A DNA stretch of 39,001 nucleotides, from contig WQYW01000033.1 of the NCBI GenBank assembly GCA_009781045.1, forward strand, positions 1-39,001. The letters are read 5' to 3'. The notes below the pieces were generated by a model, which made no database searches, had not been told where the DNA came from, and saw only the letters and a list, made by a program, of their open reading frames with translations. A program made the position numbers and the translations under genes. The stretch comes from Alphaproteobacteria bacterium. Its GTDB lineage: Bacteria; Pseudomonadota; Alphaproteobacteria; Rhizobiales; Xanthobacteraceae. The stretch's first letter is position 1; each line of letters opens with the position of its first letter. This document shows positions 26,566 through 34,083 of the stretch, piece by piece.

Positions 26566-27474
26566 ATGGGTGTCGGTGTTGCACTGGCATTGGCGATCAT
26601 GGCGCTGGTTTCCGGTGAGGCCTTGGTTTCCGGGGCGGCCTTGGCGGCTGGGCAGGAAGGGGCTCGCGGGGCGGGAGCGTTATCGGCAGCCGAGGAGAGC
26701 GCGCTGAAACCGAAGGATGTGTTCAGGGAATGCGACAAGGGCTGCCCTGAGATGGTCGTGGTCCCAGCGGGGACGTTCACGATGGGTTCTCCTGAGAGTG
26801 AGGAGGCTCGGGAAGATGACGAGGGCCCGCAGCATATTGTGACCATCAAACGGCCCTTTGCGGTGGGCCGTTTTGCCGTGACGTTTGACGAGTGGGATGC
26901 TTGCGTTGCTGATGGCGGCTGCGGCGGCTACCGGCCGGAAGATGAGGGCTGGGGCCGCGGCCGGCGCCCGGTGATCAATGTATCATGGGATGATGCGAAG
27001 ACCTATGTGTCCTGGCTGTCGAAGCAGACCGGGAAAGCCTATCGCCTGGTGAGCGAGGCGGAGCGGGAATATGTGATGCGTGCGGGAACGACGACACCGT
27101 TCTGGTGGGGCCGGAGCATTTCGTCAAACCAGGCGAATTACAACGGGGATTTTACCTATGGCAGCGGCGGCAAAGGGCAATACCGGAAACAGACTGTGCC
27201 GGTGGATTCGTTTGAGGCGAACCCGTTTGGTCTCTATCAGGTTCACGGCAACGTGTTGGAATGGACCGAAGATTGCTATCACGACAGCTACAGTGGCGCG
27301 CCTACTACGGACGGCTCGGCCTGGACCAGCTATGTGTGCAGTCGCCGGGTGCTCCGCGGCGGTTGCTGGATCTACTATCCGTGGGACCTCCGCGCCGCCA
27401 ACCGCTACAGGTTCACCTCCGACTACCGGTTCAACAGGCTCGGATTCCGGGTCGCCAGGATGCTGACCCCTTGA
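26566..27474 (+). CDS. Exported SUMF1/FGE-sulfatase-fold protein without the catalytic cysteines
   Basis: 302 residues; ATG 26566 with GGGGAG 7 nt upstream. A signal peptide covers about residues 1-28 ('LALAIMALVSG...ALAAG'). The SUMF1 (PF03781) domain is complete: 'MVVVPAGTFTMGSP', 'VNVSWDDAKTYVSWLS'-type segment, 'YRLVSEAEREYVMRAGT', 'GLYQVHGNVLEWTED' and 'RVLRGGCWIYYPWDLRAANRYR' with 'RLGFRVAR' at the end. In true formylglycine-generating enzymes two cysteines follow the GGS motif at C-x4-C; here those positions are Tyr and Leu, while an unusual Cys267 sits in the GG(S/C) position. It is therefore better viewed as a periplasmic ligand-binding or structural relative. A Sel1-repeat gene follows in the same direction after ~500 bp. 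Confidence 0.85.
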   Translation: MGVGVALALAIMALVSGEALVSGAALAAGQEGARGAGALSAAEESALKPKDVFRECDKGCPEMVVVPAGTFTMGSPESEEAREDDEGPQHIVTIKRPFAVGRFAVTFDEWDACVADGGCGGYRPEDEGWGRGRRPVINVSWDDAKTYVSWLSKQTGKAYRLVSEAEREYVMRAGTTTPFWWGRSISSNQANYNGDFTYGSGGKGQYRKQTVPVDSFEANPFGLYQVHGNVLEWTEDCYHDSYSGAPTTDGSAWTSYVCSRRVLRGGCWIYYPWDLRAANRYRFTSDYRFNRLGFRVARMLTP

Positions 27475-27969
27475 ATCTTTACTTCTTCATTTCTTTTCCC
27501 CCTTTTCTTTCGGGGTCCAGGGTCGGAGCCTAGTCGGCTGGAATCGGTGTATTCAAGGTATGATATGACTGATCAGACGAAATGCAGGGGCTGCTGCGGA
27601 GGAAGCGTAGTCTGACGCCGGAGCAAACGCGAGACAGGGCTTGCGCCGAGAAGCGGAGTGGGAGATCGATGGTGTTGCTGGAGGCGCTGATTTCGTGGCG
27701 GCGTCGGTATTGCGGTAGTCGGCATCGCGGTTGGTAGTATCGGAGAGCGGCGCCCGCTCCAGGACTGCAGTCACCATTCACCACCTTTTGGAAAACAGGC
27801 GCGCACGGTCACCCTCAAAACCCTCAGAAGCCCCCGATAGCCCTTTCGACGGTTTTGAGGGTTCCTCCCCTGGTGGTTTTTCGAATTTTCTGCGGATGGA
27901 CGATGGCGTGTCGGCGGGCGTGGGTGAGAAACCGAGCCTGCCGGCTTTGCCTATGCCAACGGCTGGGGT
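27475..27969. other. Spacer between SUMF1-fold and Sel1 genes
   Basis: About 500 bases. Pyrimidine-rich sequence directly follows the SUMF1 stop (27475-27520) without a clean hairpin. A 12-bp inverted repeat lies at 27811-27862. The Sel1 frame is open from 27928 (stop TGA 27925-27927) but has no ATG. No other gene is recognisable. Confidence 0.4.
27811..27862. repeat. 12-bp inverted repeat upstream of the truncated Sel1 gene
   Basis: ACCCTCAAAACC (27811-27822) is mirrored by GGTTTTGAGGGT (27851-27862) with a 28-nt spacer. It sits ~65 bp before the point where the Sel1 frame begins mid-repeat, so it may mark a rearrangement, a small inverted-repeat element, or a terminator for the upstream gene followed by TTTTTCG. 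Confidence 0.5.
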
Positions 27970-29250
27970 GTGGCGCAGGACCATGCGCAGGCTGCCGCCT
28001 GGTACCGTAAGGCCGCGGAGCAGGGCTACGCCGCGGCGCAGTCCAATCTCGGCGTCGCCTACGCCAACGGCCAGGGTGTGACGCAGGACCATGTGCAGGC
28101 GGCCGTCTGGTTGCGCAAGGCTGCAGAGCAGGGACTTGCCCAAGCGCAACACAATCTCGGCTTTGCCTACGCCAACGGTGTGGGTGTGACACAGGACCAT
28201 GCGCAGGCGACCGCCTGGTACCGCAAGGCTGCGGATCAGGGCTATGCCGGGGCGCAGTTTAATCTTGGCGAAGCGTACCACGAGGGCATTGGCGTTCCGA
28301 AGGACTATGCGCAGGCCGCCGCCTGGTATCGCAAGGCCGCGGAGCAGGGCCACGCCAAAGCGCAATACGCTCTGAGCTTCGCTTACGGCAAGGGCGAGGG
28401 CCTCACGCAAGACTATGCGTTGGCTGCCGCCTGGTGCCGCAAGGCGGCGGCCCAGGGGCTCGCGACAGCGGAAAGCAAACTGGGCATGGCCTACTACAAC
28501 GGTGATGGCGTTCCGCAGAACCATGTGCAGGCCGCCGTTTGGTGGCGCAAGGCTGCTGACCAAGGATACGCCGAGGCGCAGTACAATCTTGGCTTCGCCT
28601 ACCACAAGGGCGATGGCGTTCCGCAGGATCATAGGCAGGCGGCTGCCTGGTACCGCAAGGCCGCCGACCAAGGGTACGCGTATGCGCAACTCAATCTGGG
28701 CTTCGCTTACACCAACGGCGATGGCGTTCCGCAGGATCATAGGCAGGCAGCTGCCTGGTATCGCAAAGCCGCAGACCAGGGGCTCGCCGAGGCGCAGTAC
28801 AACCTGGGTCGTTCGTACCACGACAGCCAGGGTGTGGCGCGGGACGATGGGCAGGCGATCGCCTGGTTGCGCAAGGCCGCTGAACAGGGCAATGCCAATG
28901 CGCAAATTAGTCTGGGCGTAGCCTACGCCAACGGCGAGGGTGCGGCGCAGGACCATGCGCAGGCCGCCGCCTGGTGGCGCAAGGCGGCGGACCAGGGCGA
29001 TGCCATGGCGCAATACAATCTGGGCGTCGCCTACGCCAAAGGCGAGGGTGTTCCGCCGGACCATGCGCAGGCGGCCGCCTGGTTTCGTAAAGCCGCAGAG
29101 CAGGGCTATGCCGAGGCACAAGTCAATCTCGGCGTCGCCTACGAAAACGGGGAGGGCGTGCCGAAAGACCGCGGGGAGGCGGACCGTTGGTTCCGGAAAG
29201 CGGGCCGTCGTTTCCTGGACTCGTCGTCGCCACGAGATGTCACCAAATAG
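27970..29250 (+). CDS. Sel1-like repeat protein, 5'-truncated
   Basis: The frame encodes 11 full 36-residue Sel1 repeats plus a partial first repeat, each with the pattern 'A.AQ..LG.AY..G.GV..D..QAAAW.RKAA.QG'. Sel1 repeats are TPR-like helical pairs that bind proteins, often in the periplasm or at the envelope. The only start is the GTG at 27970, which falls inside a repeat: the preceding codons (from 27928) read 'GFAYANGWGV', the front of that same repeat, then a stop. No signal peptide or ATG with ribosome-binding site exists. The gene has most likely lost its N-terminus by rearrangement or frameshift. The C-terminus is intact, ending in a basic 'RKAGRRF' cap. SUMF1-fold and Sel1 genes being adjacent suggests they once worked together. 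Confidence 0.75.
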   Translation: MAQDHAQAAAWYRKAAEQGYAAAQSNLGVAYANGQGVTQDHVQAAVWLRKAAEQGLAQAQHNLGFAYANGVGVTQDHAQATAWYRKAADQGYAGAQFNLGEAYHEGIGVPKDYAQAAAWYRKAAEQGHAKAQYALSFAYGKGEGLTQDYALAAAWCRKAAAQGLATAESKLGMAYYNGDGVPQNHVQAAVWWRKAADQGYAEAQYNLGFAYHKGDGVPQDHRQAAAWYRKAADQGYAYAQLNLGFAYTNGDGVPQDHRQAAAWYRKAADQGLAEAQYNLGRSYHDSQGVARDDGQAIAWLRKAAEQGNANAQISLGVAYANGEGAAQDHAQAAAWWRKAADQGDAMAQYNLGVAYAKGEGVPPDHAQAAAWFRKAAEQGYAEAQVNLGVAYENGEGVPKDRGEADRWFRKAGRRFLDSSSPRDVTK

Positions 29251-29427
29251 GGCTTGTCTGACGGCACAGATCCGTGCTTGCAGCTGGGTTATCGGCGCGC
29301 TGGATCAGTCGTTGATGACGCAGCCGGCCCACACTTTCTTGGCCATACCATCGTATCCTGCACGTCCGCTCCCCAGTGCCCGTTTGTCCACCTCAAGTGC
29401 GCGGTTCAATCCAAATCCCGCCTCGCG

Positions 29428-30156
29428 TTACGCCGTCTTGTCGCCAAAGCCGCAGAGATCGGCGATCAGGCAGAGCTGGCAGCGTGGCTTGCGCGCCAGG
29501 CAGGTGTAGCGACCATGCAGGATCAGCCAGTGATGGGCATGGAGCATGAAACGGGCGGGAATCGCCTTTTCGAGGGCAAGCTCGACGTCAAGCACAGTCT
29601 TGCCGGGTGCCAGTCCGGTGCGGTTGGCAACGCGGAAGACATGGGTGTCGACCGCCATGGTCGGCTGCCCGAAGGCGATGTTGAGCACCACATTGGCGGT
29701 CTTGCGGCCGGCTCCAGGCAGGGACTCGATGTCGGCGCGATTGCCCGGCACCTCGCCACCGAAGACCGTGATCAGCCTTTCCGACAGCGCAATGACGTGG
29801 CGCGCCTTGGCGCGGTAGAGACCGATGGTCCTGATATATTCACAGAGTTTTTCCTCGCCCAGCGCCAGCATCTTCTGCGGCGTATCGGCGACCTCAAACA
29901 GGGCACGCGTGGCCTTGTTGACACCGGAATCGGTAGCCTGCGCCGAGAGCACCACGGCGACCAGTAAAGTGAAGGGGTTGTGATGCTCAAGCTCGCCTTT
30001 GGGCTCGGGGTTGGCCTTCTGGAAGCGCTTGAAGGCCTCGACGACCGTGGAACCTGACCACGGTTCCGCTGCCGCCTCCGGTGCCTCTGCCACTTTCTTC
30101 GCCTTTTTCCCGGCGCTTGCGCTTCTGCCCACAGGCTTGCCAATGTTTCGTGCCAT
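29428..30156 (-). CDS. nth: Endonuclease III
   Basis: 242 residues. This base-excision-repair DNA glycosylase/AP lyase removes oxidised pyrimidines. It has the helix-hairpin-helix 'LPGAGRKTANVVLNIAF' with catalytic Lys152, the catalytic aspartate D170 in 'VDTHVFRVANR', and the [4Fe-4S] ligands C219-x6-C226-x2-C229-x5-C235. An N-terminal extension of ~35 residues is lysine/alanine-rich, common in alphaproteobacterial Nth. It is divergent from the Ada-like gene with 62 bp between starts, so both repair genes may share a control region. Confidence 0.95.
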   Translation of the reverse strand: MARNIGKPVGRSASAGKKAKKVAEAPEAAAEPWSGSTVVEAFKRFQKANPEPKGELEHHNPFTLLVAVVLSAQATDSGVNKATRALFEVADTPQKMLALGEEKLCEYIRTIGLYRAKARHVIALSERLITVFGGEVPGNRADIESLPGAGRKTANVVLNIAFGQPTMAVDTHVFRVANRTGLAPGKTVLDVELALEKAIPARFMLHAHHWLILHGRYTCLARKPRCQLCLIADLCGFGDKTA

Positions 30157-30218
30157 GATCTCGGGTATAGGGATGACAGAGGGCAGCTGGCAACGACTTT
30201 GACGGGCGCAGATCTGTG

Positions 30219-31082
30219 ATGACGAAGGATCCCGACAGCTCTGGCGACGACAGCCCCGCCTGGGGCGATTATGACCGCCTGGAACGCGCCATCGGCTTCA
30301 TCTCCAGAAACCCCTCACCAACACCCGGGCTCACCGCCGTCGCCGCCGCCGCCGGGCTCAAAGCCGATGAATGGCGGCAATTGTTGCAACGCTTTGCCCG
30401 CCTCACACCGGACGCCTTCCTCGCCGCTTTGAGTCCCGATCATGCCCGCAGCCTTTTGGAAGGCTCCGTCACGCTGTTCGATGACAACGCTCCTTTCCGC
30501 TCTCCTTTCGTCCGCCATCGCCTCCTCTGCCAGGAAACGCGGCTGCGGCGCCACGCCCGCGCTGGTGAAGCTCTCTGTTACGGCTTTCACGACTGCCCTT
30601 TCGGCATCGCTGTCGTGATCGCGGGCGACGGCGGGCTTTGCGGCCTCGGTTTTGCCGACCCCGAGCGCCGACAAGCGGTACTGATCGACCTGCAACAGCA
30701 CTGGCCACAGGCGAGATTCAGCCCCGATCCCTCCGCCACCGCAGACCTCACCCGACGCATCTTCGATGTCTCCGCCTCACCGTGCGATCCAGCCCTGCCT
30801 ATCGTCCTTGACGGCACCGGGTTTGAACTCCGGGTGTGGGAGGCGCTGCTCAAGGTCCCGCTGGGGCGGGCCGTAACCTATTCCGATCTCGCGAACGCCA
30901 TCCACCGACCCGGCGCCGCCCGCGCAGTCGGTGCCGCGGTGGGGCGCAATCCGATCTCCTTCGTCGTGCCCTGCCACCGTGTGCTCGGCAAGGCCGGCAG
31001 TCTCACCGGCTATCACTGGGGACTGGCCCGCAAACACGCCATACTGGCCTGGGAAGCGGGATGTCTGGCCTCGGTGAAATGA
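30219..31082 (+). CDS. Ada-like methylated-DNA--protein-cysteine methyltransferase with N-terminal AraC-type HTH
   Basis: 287 residues from ATG 30219 (GTG at 30216 is the alternative). Residues ~15-80 are half of an AraC-type helix-turn-helix domain ('RAIGFISRNPSPTPGLTAVAAAAGLKADEWRQLLQRFARLTPDAFL'). The C-terminal ~90 residues are the O6-alkylguanine transferase domain with 'VWEALLKVPLGRAVTYSDLA', the arginine finger helix 'RAVGAAVGRNPISF', the acceptor cysteine in 'VPCHRV' and 'GSLTGYHWGLARKHAIL'. The N-terminal zinc-binding Ada domain that senses methylphosphotriesters is absent, so it should repair O6-methylguanine but not act as the classical Ada switch. It is divergent from nth. Confidence 0.9.
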   Translation: MTKDPDSSGDDSPAWGDYDRLERAIGFISRNPSPTPGLTAVAAAAGLKADEWRQLLQRFARLTPDAFLAALSPDHARSLLEGSVTLFDDNAPFRSPFVRHRLLCQETRLRRHARAGEALCYGFHDCPFGIAVVIAGDGGLCGLGFADPERRQAVLIDLQQHWPQARFSPDPSATADLTRRIFDVSASPCDPALPIVLDGTGFELRVWEALLKVPLGRAVTYSDLANAIHRPGAARAVGAAVGRNPISFVVPCHRVLGKAGSLTGYHWGLARKHAILAWEAGCLASVK

Positions 31083-31315
31083 GCGCAGCCGTTCCTGCCG
31101 CTTGTCCACCACGGGATCCTGACCGCTGATGGGCGATGGCGTCCGGCGACAGCGCCAGGTCACTGTCCCCTCCATTCCGGCTGGAATTCAATCGAAACCG
31201 GCTTCCACTTGCCGAAACGGCGGCGCTTGCCGGTTGGCCACCCGGTCCTTGATCCAAGTTAAGACGACCGTGCTTCCCAAATTCAGTTCATCAGGCAACT
31301 TCTGTCACGCAAATT
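31083..31315. other. Spacer, nothing recognised
   Basis: About 230 bases between the Ada-like gene and the end of the XRE remnant on the opposite strand. No terminator or gene was seen. Confidence 0.35.
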
Positions 31316-31574
31316 TCAATGTGAAAGGCCAGCCGCCGCCGCGATGTTCACAAGCGCATCAAGCGAGAACCTATCCGGCGTGCCGCAGGTCAGGTCGTTG
31401 AGGCGTGGCCGCGTGATGCCAAGCCGCACGGCTGCATCCCCTTCGCACCACACCCCAGGCTTTCACACGGTTGCGAAGTGCCGTCAGAAGATCCGCACGG
31501 GCCTTGAGATTCGCAGCTTGCTCTGGCGTGTCGGCCAGCGCATCAAATACATCTGCGAAGGTTTCAGCTTTCAC
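31316..31574 (-). pseudogene. XRE-family (HigA-type) antitoxin, frameshifted
   Basis: The first 40 codons read as a typical small XRE antitoxin ('FADVFDALADTPEQAANLKARADLLTALRNRVKAWG'). A shift by about one base near 31450 then breaks the frame, and the second half is recovered in another frame: 'GDAAVRLGITRPRLNDLTCG..DRFSLDALVNIAAAAGLSH' and a stop (TGA, 31316-31318). The break falls just before the recognition helix, so the DNA-binding unit is destroyed. The start overlaps the stop of the preceding open frame by 4 bp (ATGA), as in a toxin-antitoxin pair. Restored length would be ~86 residues, normal for the family. Confidence 0.72.
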
Positions 31575-31698
31575 TGTTCTGCTCTCCAGTCCTTAAACCG
31601 TTTCGTGGCAAGTTCATTGAGGACAGCGTCGGCGCAATCGAAAGCATCACAGGGGTATTTCCTGGCGACCGTTCTTCGTGCCAGGCGAGCATTGTCAT
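31571..31698 (-). pseudogene. TacT-like GNAT acetyltransferase toxin, truncated, joined to another toxin tail
   Basis: The toxin start overlaps the TacA stop (ATGA at 31695-31698). It reads 'MTMLAWHEER', then after a one-base shift 'RKYPCDAFDCADAVLNE', the N-terminal hallmark of TacT-type GNAT toxins that acetylate charged tRNA. Only about 35 codons remain. The frame continues 'LATKRFKDWRAEQ' and stops in a 4-bp overlap with the XRE antitoxin remnant. That tail resembles the C-terminus of Gp49/HigB toxins, the usual upstream partner of such an XRE gene. The simplest reading is a deletion that fused the front of tacT to the end of a higB-like gene; the higB part rests on few residues. Confidence 0.6.
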
Positions 31699-31973
31699 AT
31701 GCTGTCAGGCCGCACCTTCGCCGCCGCAATGAGCCTGGCATTGGGTGGCGGCGGATCCTCCGGCAGTTCGAGGATGCGCCGATAATCGCGTTCGCAGACC
31801 TTGATGACATCGGCTTCCCGGATGACCGTTTCGGCTTCGCGCAAAGAAGCCTCTGTGACAAAGCTGGTCACGTCGGTCTGACGTAGTTCAGCGGCACGCA
31901 CGAGTTTTGCTTTGATCTCCCGAGAAATCCGCAGGTTCAGTCTCTCGTTGGTATCGACGGCTACTCGCCGCAT
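31695..31973 (-). CDS. TacA-like (DUF1778) ribbon-helix-helix antitoxin, intact
   Basis: 92 residues from ATG 31973 (AGGAG 10 nt upstream). The N-terminus 'VDTNERLNLRISREIKAKLVRAAELRQTDVTSFVTEASLREAETVI' is a DUF1778 ribbon-helix-helix domain; the second half, with a proline-rich 'LPEDPPPPNARL', is the toxin-wrapping tail of TacA-type antitoxins. The frame is complete. Its GNAT toxin immediately downstream is truncated, so it can no longer serve an active pair. An inverted repeat 14 bp upstream of the start fits autoregulation. Confidence 0.85.
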   Translation of the reverse strand: MRRVAVDTNERLNLRISREIKAKLVRAAELRQTDVTSFVTEASLREAETVIREADVIKVCERDYRRILELPEDPPPPNARLIAAAKVRPDSI

Positions 31974-31986
31974 GGCGACCCGACTC

Positions 31987-32009
31987 CTGTACGTATTGAA
32001 ATCGTACAG
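31987..32009 (-). promoter_or_regulatory. Operator-like palindrome before tacA
   Basis: CTGTACG (31987-31993) and CGTACAG (32003-32009) form a perfect 7-bp inverted repeat with a 9-nt centre, 14 bp upstream of the tacA start. Ribbon-helix-helix antitoxins bind such paired sites to repress their own operon. The AT-rich centre could overlap a -10 element, though no clear promoter pair was identified. Confidence 0.55.
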
Positions 32010-32386
32010 TGTCCGGGTCCAACTGCCAAGGTTGGGATATTGGAATCCGTTGCGATTCTTTCTCAGGTATGGCGCCACCAGCGCAATCGGTGCCTTCACC
32101 CTGACCTGGGCGACGCGGCGGCGACGGACCAGCAGAGCAGCAGGCAGGACAGATCGCCATTTCGAGAGCAGCTCACAAAGGGGTCAGACAACCCGATGTG
32201 AAGAAACGGAAGACGGCTTGCCCCGGGCCGCAACTCCGGCGGCGCTGCGAAAGGCGCAGTCGCCGGTTCTTCCCGCCAAGGGACTCGTGCAAGGGACTCG
32301 TGCAAGGGACTGGTGCAAGGGGACTGGCGGATCCCCATTCCCAGATGGGCGAACCTTGCCGTTCGGCCCGCCCGCGCTGGTCTGAT
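32010..32386. other. Spacer between tacA and the end of gpmA
   Basis: About 380 bases. It contains the 13-bp tandem repeat (32277-32327) and, at 32347-32369, a bulged hairpin GGGCGAAC/GTTCGGCCC that could end the gpmA transcript but has no U tract. No gene was recognised. Confidence 0.4.
32277..32327. repeat. 13-bp tandem repeat, nearly four copies
   Basis: CAAGGGACTCGTG at 32277-32289 and 32290-32302, CAAGGGACTGGTG at 32303-32315, and a fourth copy with one extra G at 32316-32327. The unit is not a multiple of three and lies in non-coding sequence 60 bp beyond the gpmA stop. It is a candidate variable-number tandem repeat. Confidence 0.8.
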
Positions 32387-33010
32387 CTAGTCCGCCAAGT
32401 CCAGCGAAGAGGCGACCGTGGCATCGGCATTGAGGCGGTAGATGATCGGCACGCCGGTCGCCAGTTCCCGTTTGAGGATGCCTTCGGGCGACAGTTTTTC
32501 CAGGACCATGATCAGGGCCCGGAGCGAGTTGCCGTGGGCGGCCACCAGTGTGCGCTGACCGCGCAGCACGCAGGGCAGGATCTCCTGGACATAATAGGGC
32601 AGCGCGCGCGCCAGCGTGTCCTTGAGGCTCTCGCCGCCGGGCGGCGGCACATCAAAGGAGCGGCGCCAGATCAGAACCTGATCCTCGCCCCAGCGCTTGC
32701 GGGCGTCGTCCTTGTTGAGCCCCGAGAGTTCACCATAGTCGCGCTCGTTCAGCGCCAGATTCCTCGTGACTGGAAGCCCGGTCTGGCCGAGTTCGTTGAG
32801 GATGAGGTCAAGCGTGCGCTGGGCGCGGGTCAGCACCGAGGTGAAGGTAACGTCGAAGGTCAGGCTCTGGGCCTTGAGTTTGCGCCCGGCCTCGATGGCC
32901 TCGGCCACACCCTGCGCGGTGAGATCGGGATCCTTCCAGCCGGTAAACAGGTTCTTCAGGTTCCATTCGCTCTGGCCATGACGGACCAGGACAAGAAGAC
33001 GTTCGCTCAT
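32387..33010 (-). CDS. gpmA: 2,3-bisphosphoglycerate-dependent phosphoglycerate mutase
   Basis: 207 residues from ATG 33010; the frame is open further upstream but homology begins at '[17 protein letters not shown]'. The histidine-phosphatase RHG motif (R10-H11-G12) carries the phospho-accepting histidine. Other family marks are '[11 protein letters not shown]', '[16 protein letters not shown]', '[11 protein letters not shown]' and the second catalytic histidine in '[12 protein letters not shown]'. It interconverts 3- and 2-phosphoglycerate in glycolysis/gluconeogenesis. The length is the short form usual in alphaproteobacteria. It follows dapB after 68 bp in the same direction. Confidence 0.95.
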   Translation of the reverse strand: MSERLLVLVRHGQSEWNLKNLFTGWKDPDLTAQGVAEAIEAGRKLKAQSLTFDVTFTSVLTRAQRTLDLILNELGQTGLPVTRNLALNERDYGELSGLNKDDARKRWGEDQVLIWRRSFDVPPPGGESLKDTLARALPYYVQEILPCVLRGQRTLVAAHGNSLRALIMVLEKLSPEGILKRELATGVPIIYRLNADATVASSLDLAD

Positions 33011-33078
33011 CGATTCGATTCCGTTTTCCGGTGGTTTCATGAACTGCGTCCCGCGCACGCACGCCGACGACAGCGATG

Positions 33079-33885
33079 TCAGTCGGAGAGGCCGAGCACA
33101 TCGGCCATGGTATAAAGTCCGGGCTGGGCGCCATGGGCCCAGAGCGCGGCTTTCAGCGCGCCATAGGCAAACAGCATGCGGTCCTCGGCGTGGTGCGAAA
33201 GGGTCAGCCGTTCTGCCGGACCGGCGAAGATGACGCTGTGATCCCCGACCACACTGCCACCACGCAAGGCGGCAAAACCGATATCGCCGCTTCTTCGCAG
33301 CCCCGTGATGCCATCGCGGCCCCGTGCGCAATGCTCTTCCAGGGCGACGCCGCGGCCACTGGCCGCCGCCTCGCCCAGCATCAGCGCGGTACCCGAGGGC
33401 GCGTCCACCTTGGCACGGTGATGCATCTCGACGATCTCGATGTCGAAATGCTCATCAAGCGCGCGCGCCACCTTTTTCACCAGCGATGCCAGCAGGTTGA
33501 CACCGAGGCTCATATTGCCGGAGCGGACCACGATGGCGCGGCTGGAGGCGGCTTCGATCACCGCGTTGTCGCTCGCCGACAGGCCGGTGGTGCCGATGAT
33601 GTGAACCAGACCATGTTCGGCGGCGATCGCCACATTGGCAATCGTTGCGGCGGGAACGGTAAAATCAAGGATGCCGTCGGCGATGGGGGCCAGCGCGGCA
33701 GGATCGTCGGTGATTTTCAGGGAGCCGAGACCAGCAGGCAGTCCGGCCTCGGAGCCGATGAGTTTCGATCCCGGGGCCTCCAGTGCCCCGACCGCAACGG
33801 CATTCCGGCTTTGCGCGATGGCGCGCAACAACGCCTGGCCCATCCGGCCACCGGCTCCTGCAACTATCAAACGCATGGCTGACAT
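33079..33885 (-). CDS. dapB: 4-hydroxy-tetrahydrodipicolinate reductase
   Basis: 268 residues; ATG 33885 has AAGGG 7 nt upstream (an internal ATG at 33876 is the alternative). The Rossmann motif 'VAGAGGRMG' (8-16) binds NAD(P)H. '[12 protein letters not shown]', 'GTTGLS', '[11 protein letters not shown]' and the catalytic signature '[15 protein letters not shown]', with its His-His and Lys, are all present. The enzyme acts in the diaminopimelate/lysine pathway that feeds peptidoglycan. It lies between pyrF and gpmA in the same direction, an arrangement common in alphaproteobacteria. Confidence 0.96.
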   Translation of the reverse strand: MSAMRLIVAGAGGRMGQALLRAIAQSRNAVAVGALEAPGSKLIGSEAGLPAGLGSLKITDDPAALAPIADGILDFTVPAATIANVAIAAEHGLVHIIGTTGLSASDNAVIEAASSRAIVVRSGNMSLGVNLLASLVKKVARALDEHFDIEIVEMHHRAKVDAPSGTALMLGEAAASGRGVALEEHCARGRDGITGLRRSGDIGFAALRGGSVVGDHSVIFAGPAERLTLSHHAEDRMLFAYGALKAALWAHGAQPGLYTMADVLGLSD

Positions 33886-34083
33886 GACGCGACCCTTAAA
33901 GCTGGCCTTCGCTGGCCTGTTTTTACCCGAGTGAATAAGTTCGGACAATCGGCTGTAAGAAAGGCAGGGCCGGGAAGTCAGGCCCCGCCCCCTGTCCTGC
34001 ACGCAAAATTGCTAACGAAATCCTTTTCAGACGCAGCGAGCCTCCGGCATGGTTCCGGTCGGCAGCGCCGCCGCCGCCTGGCG

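Noticed and set aside
27778..29121. 447-codon minus-strand frame with regular internal repeats
   Set aside because: Its periodicity mirrors the Sel1 repeats encoded on the plus strand; it has no independent features.
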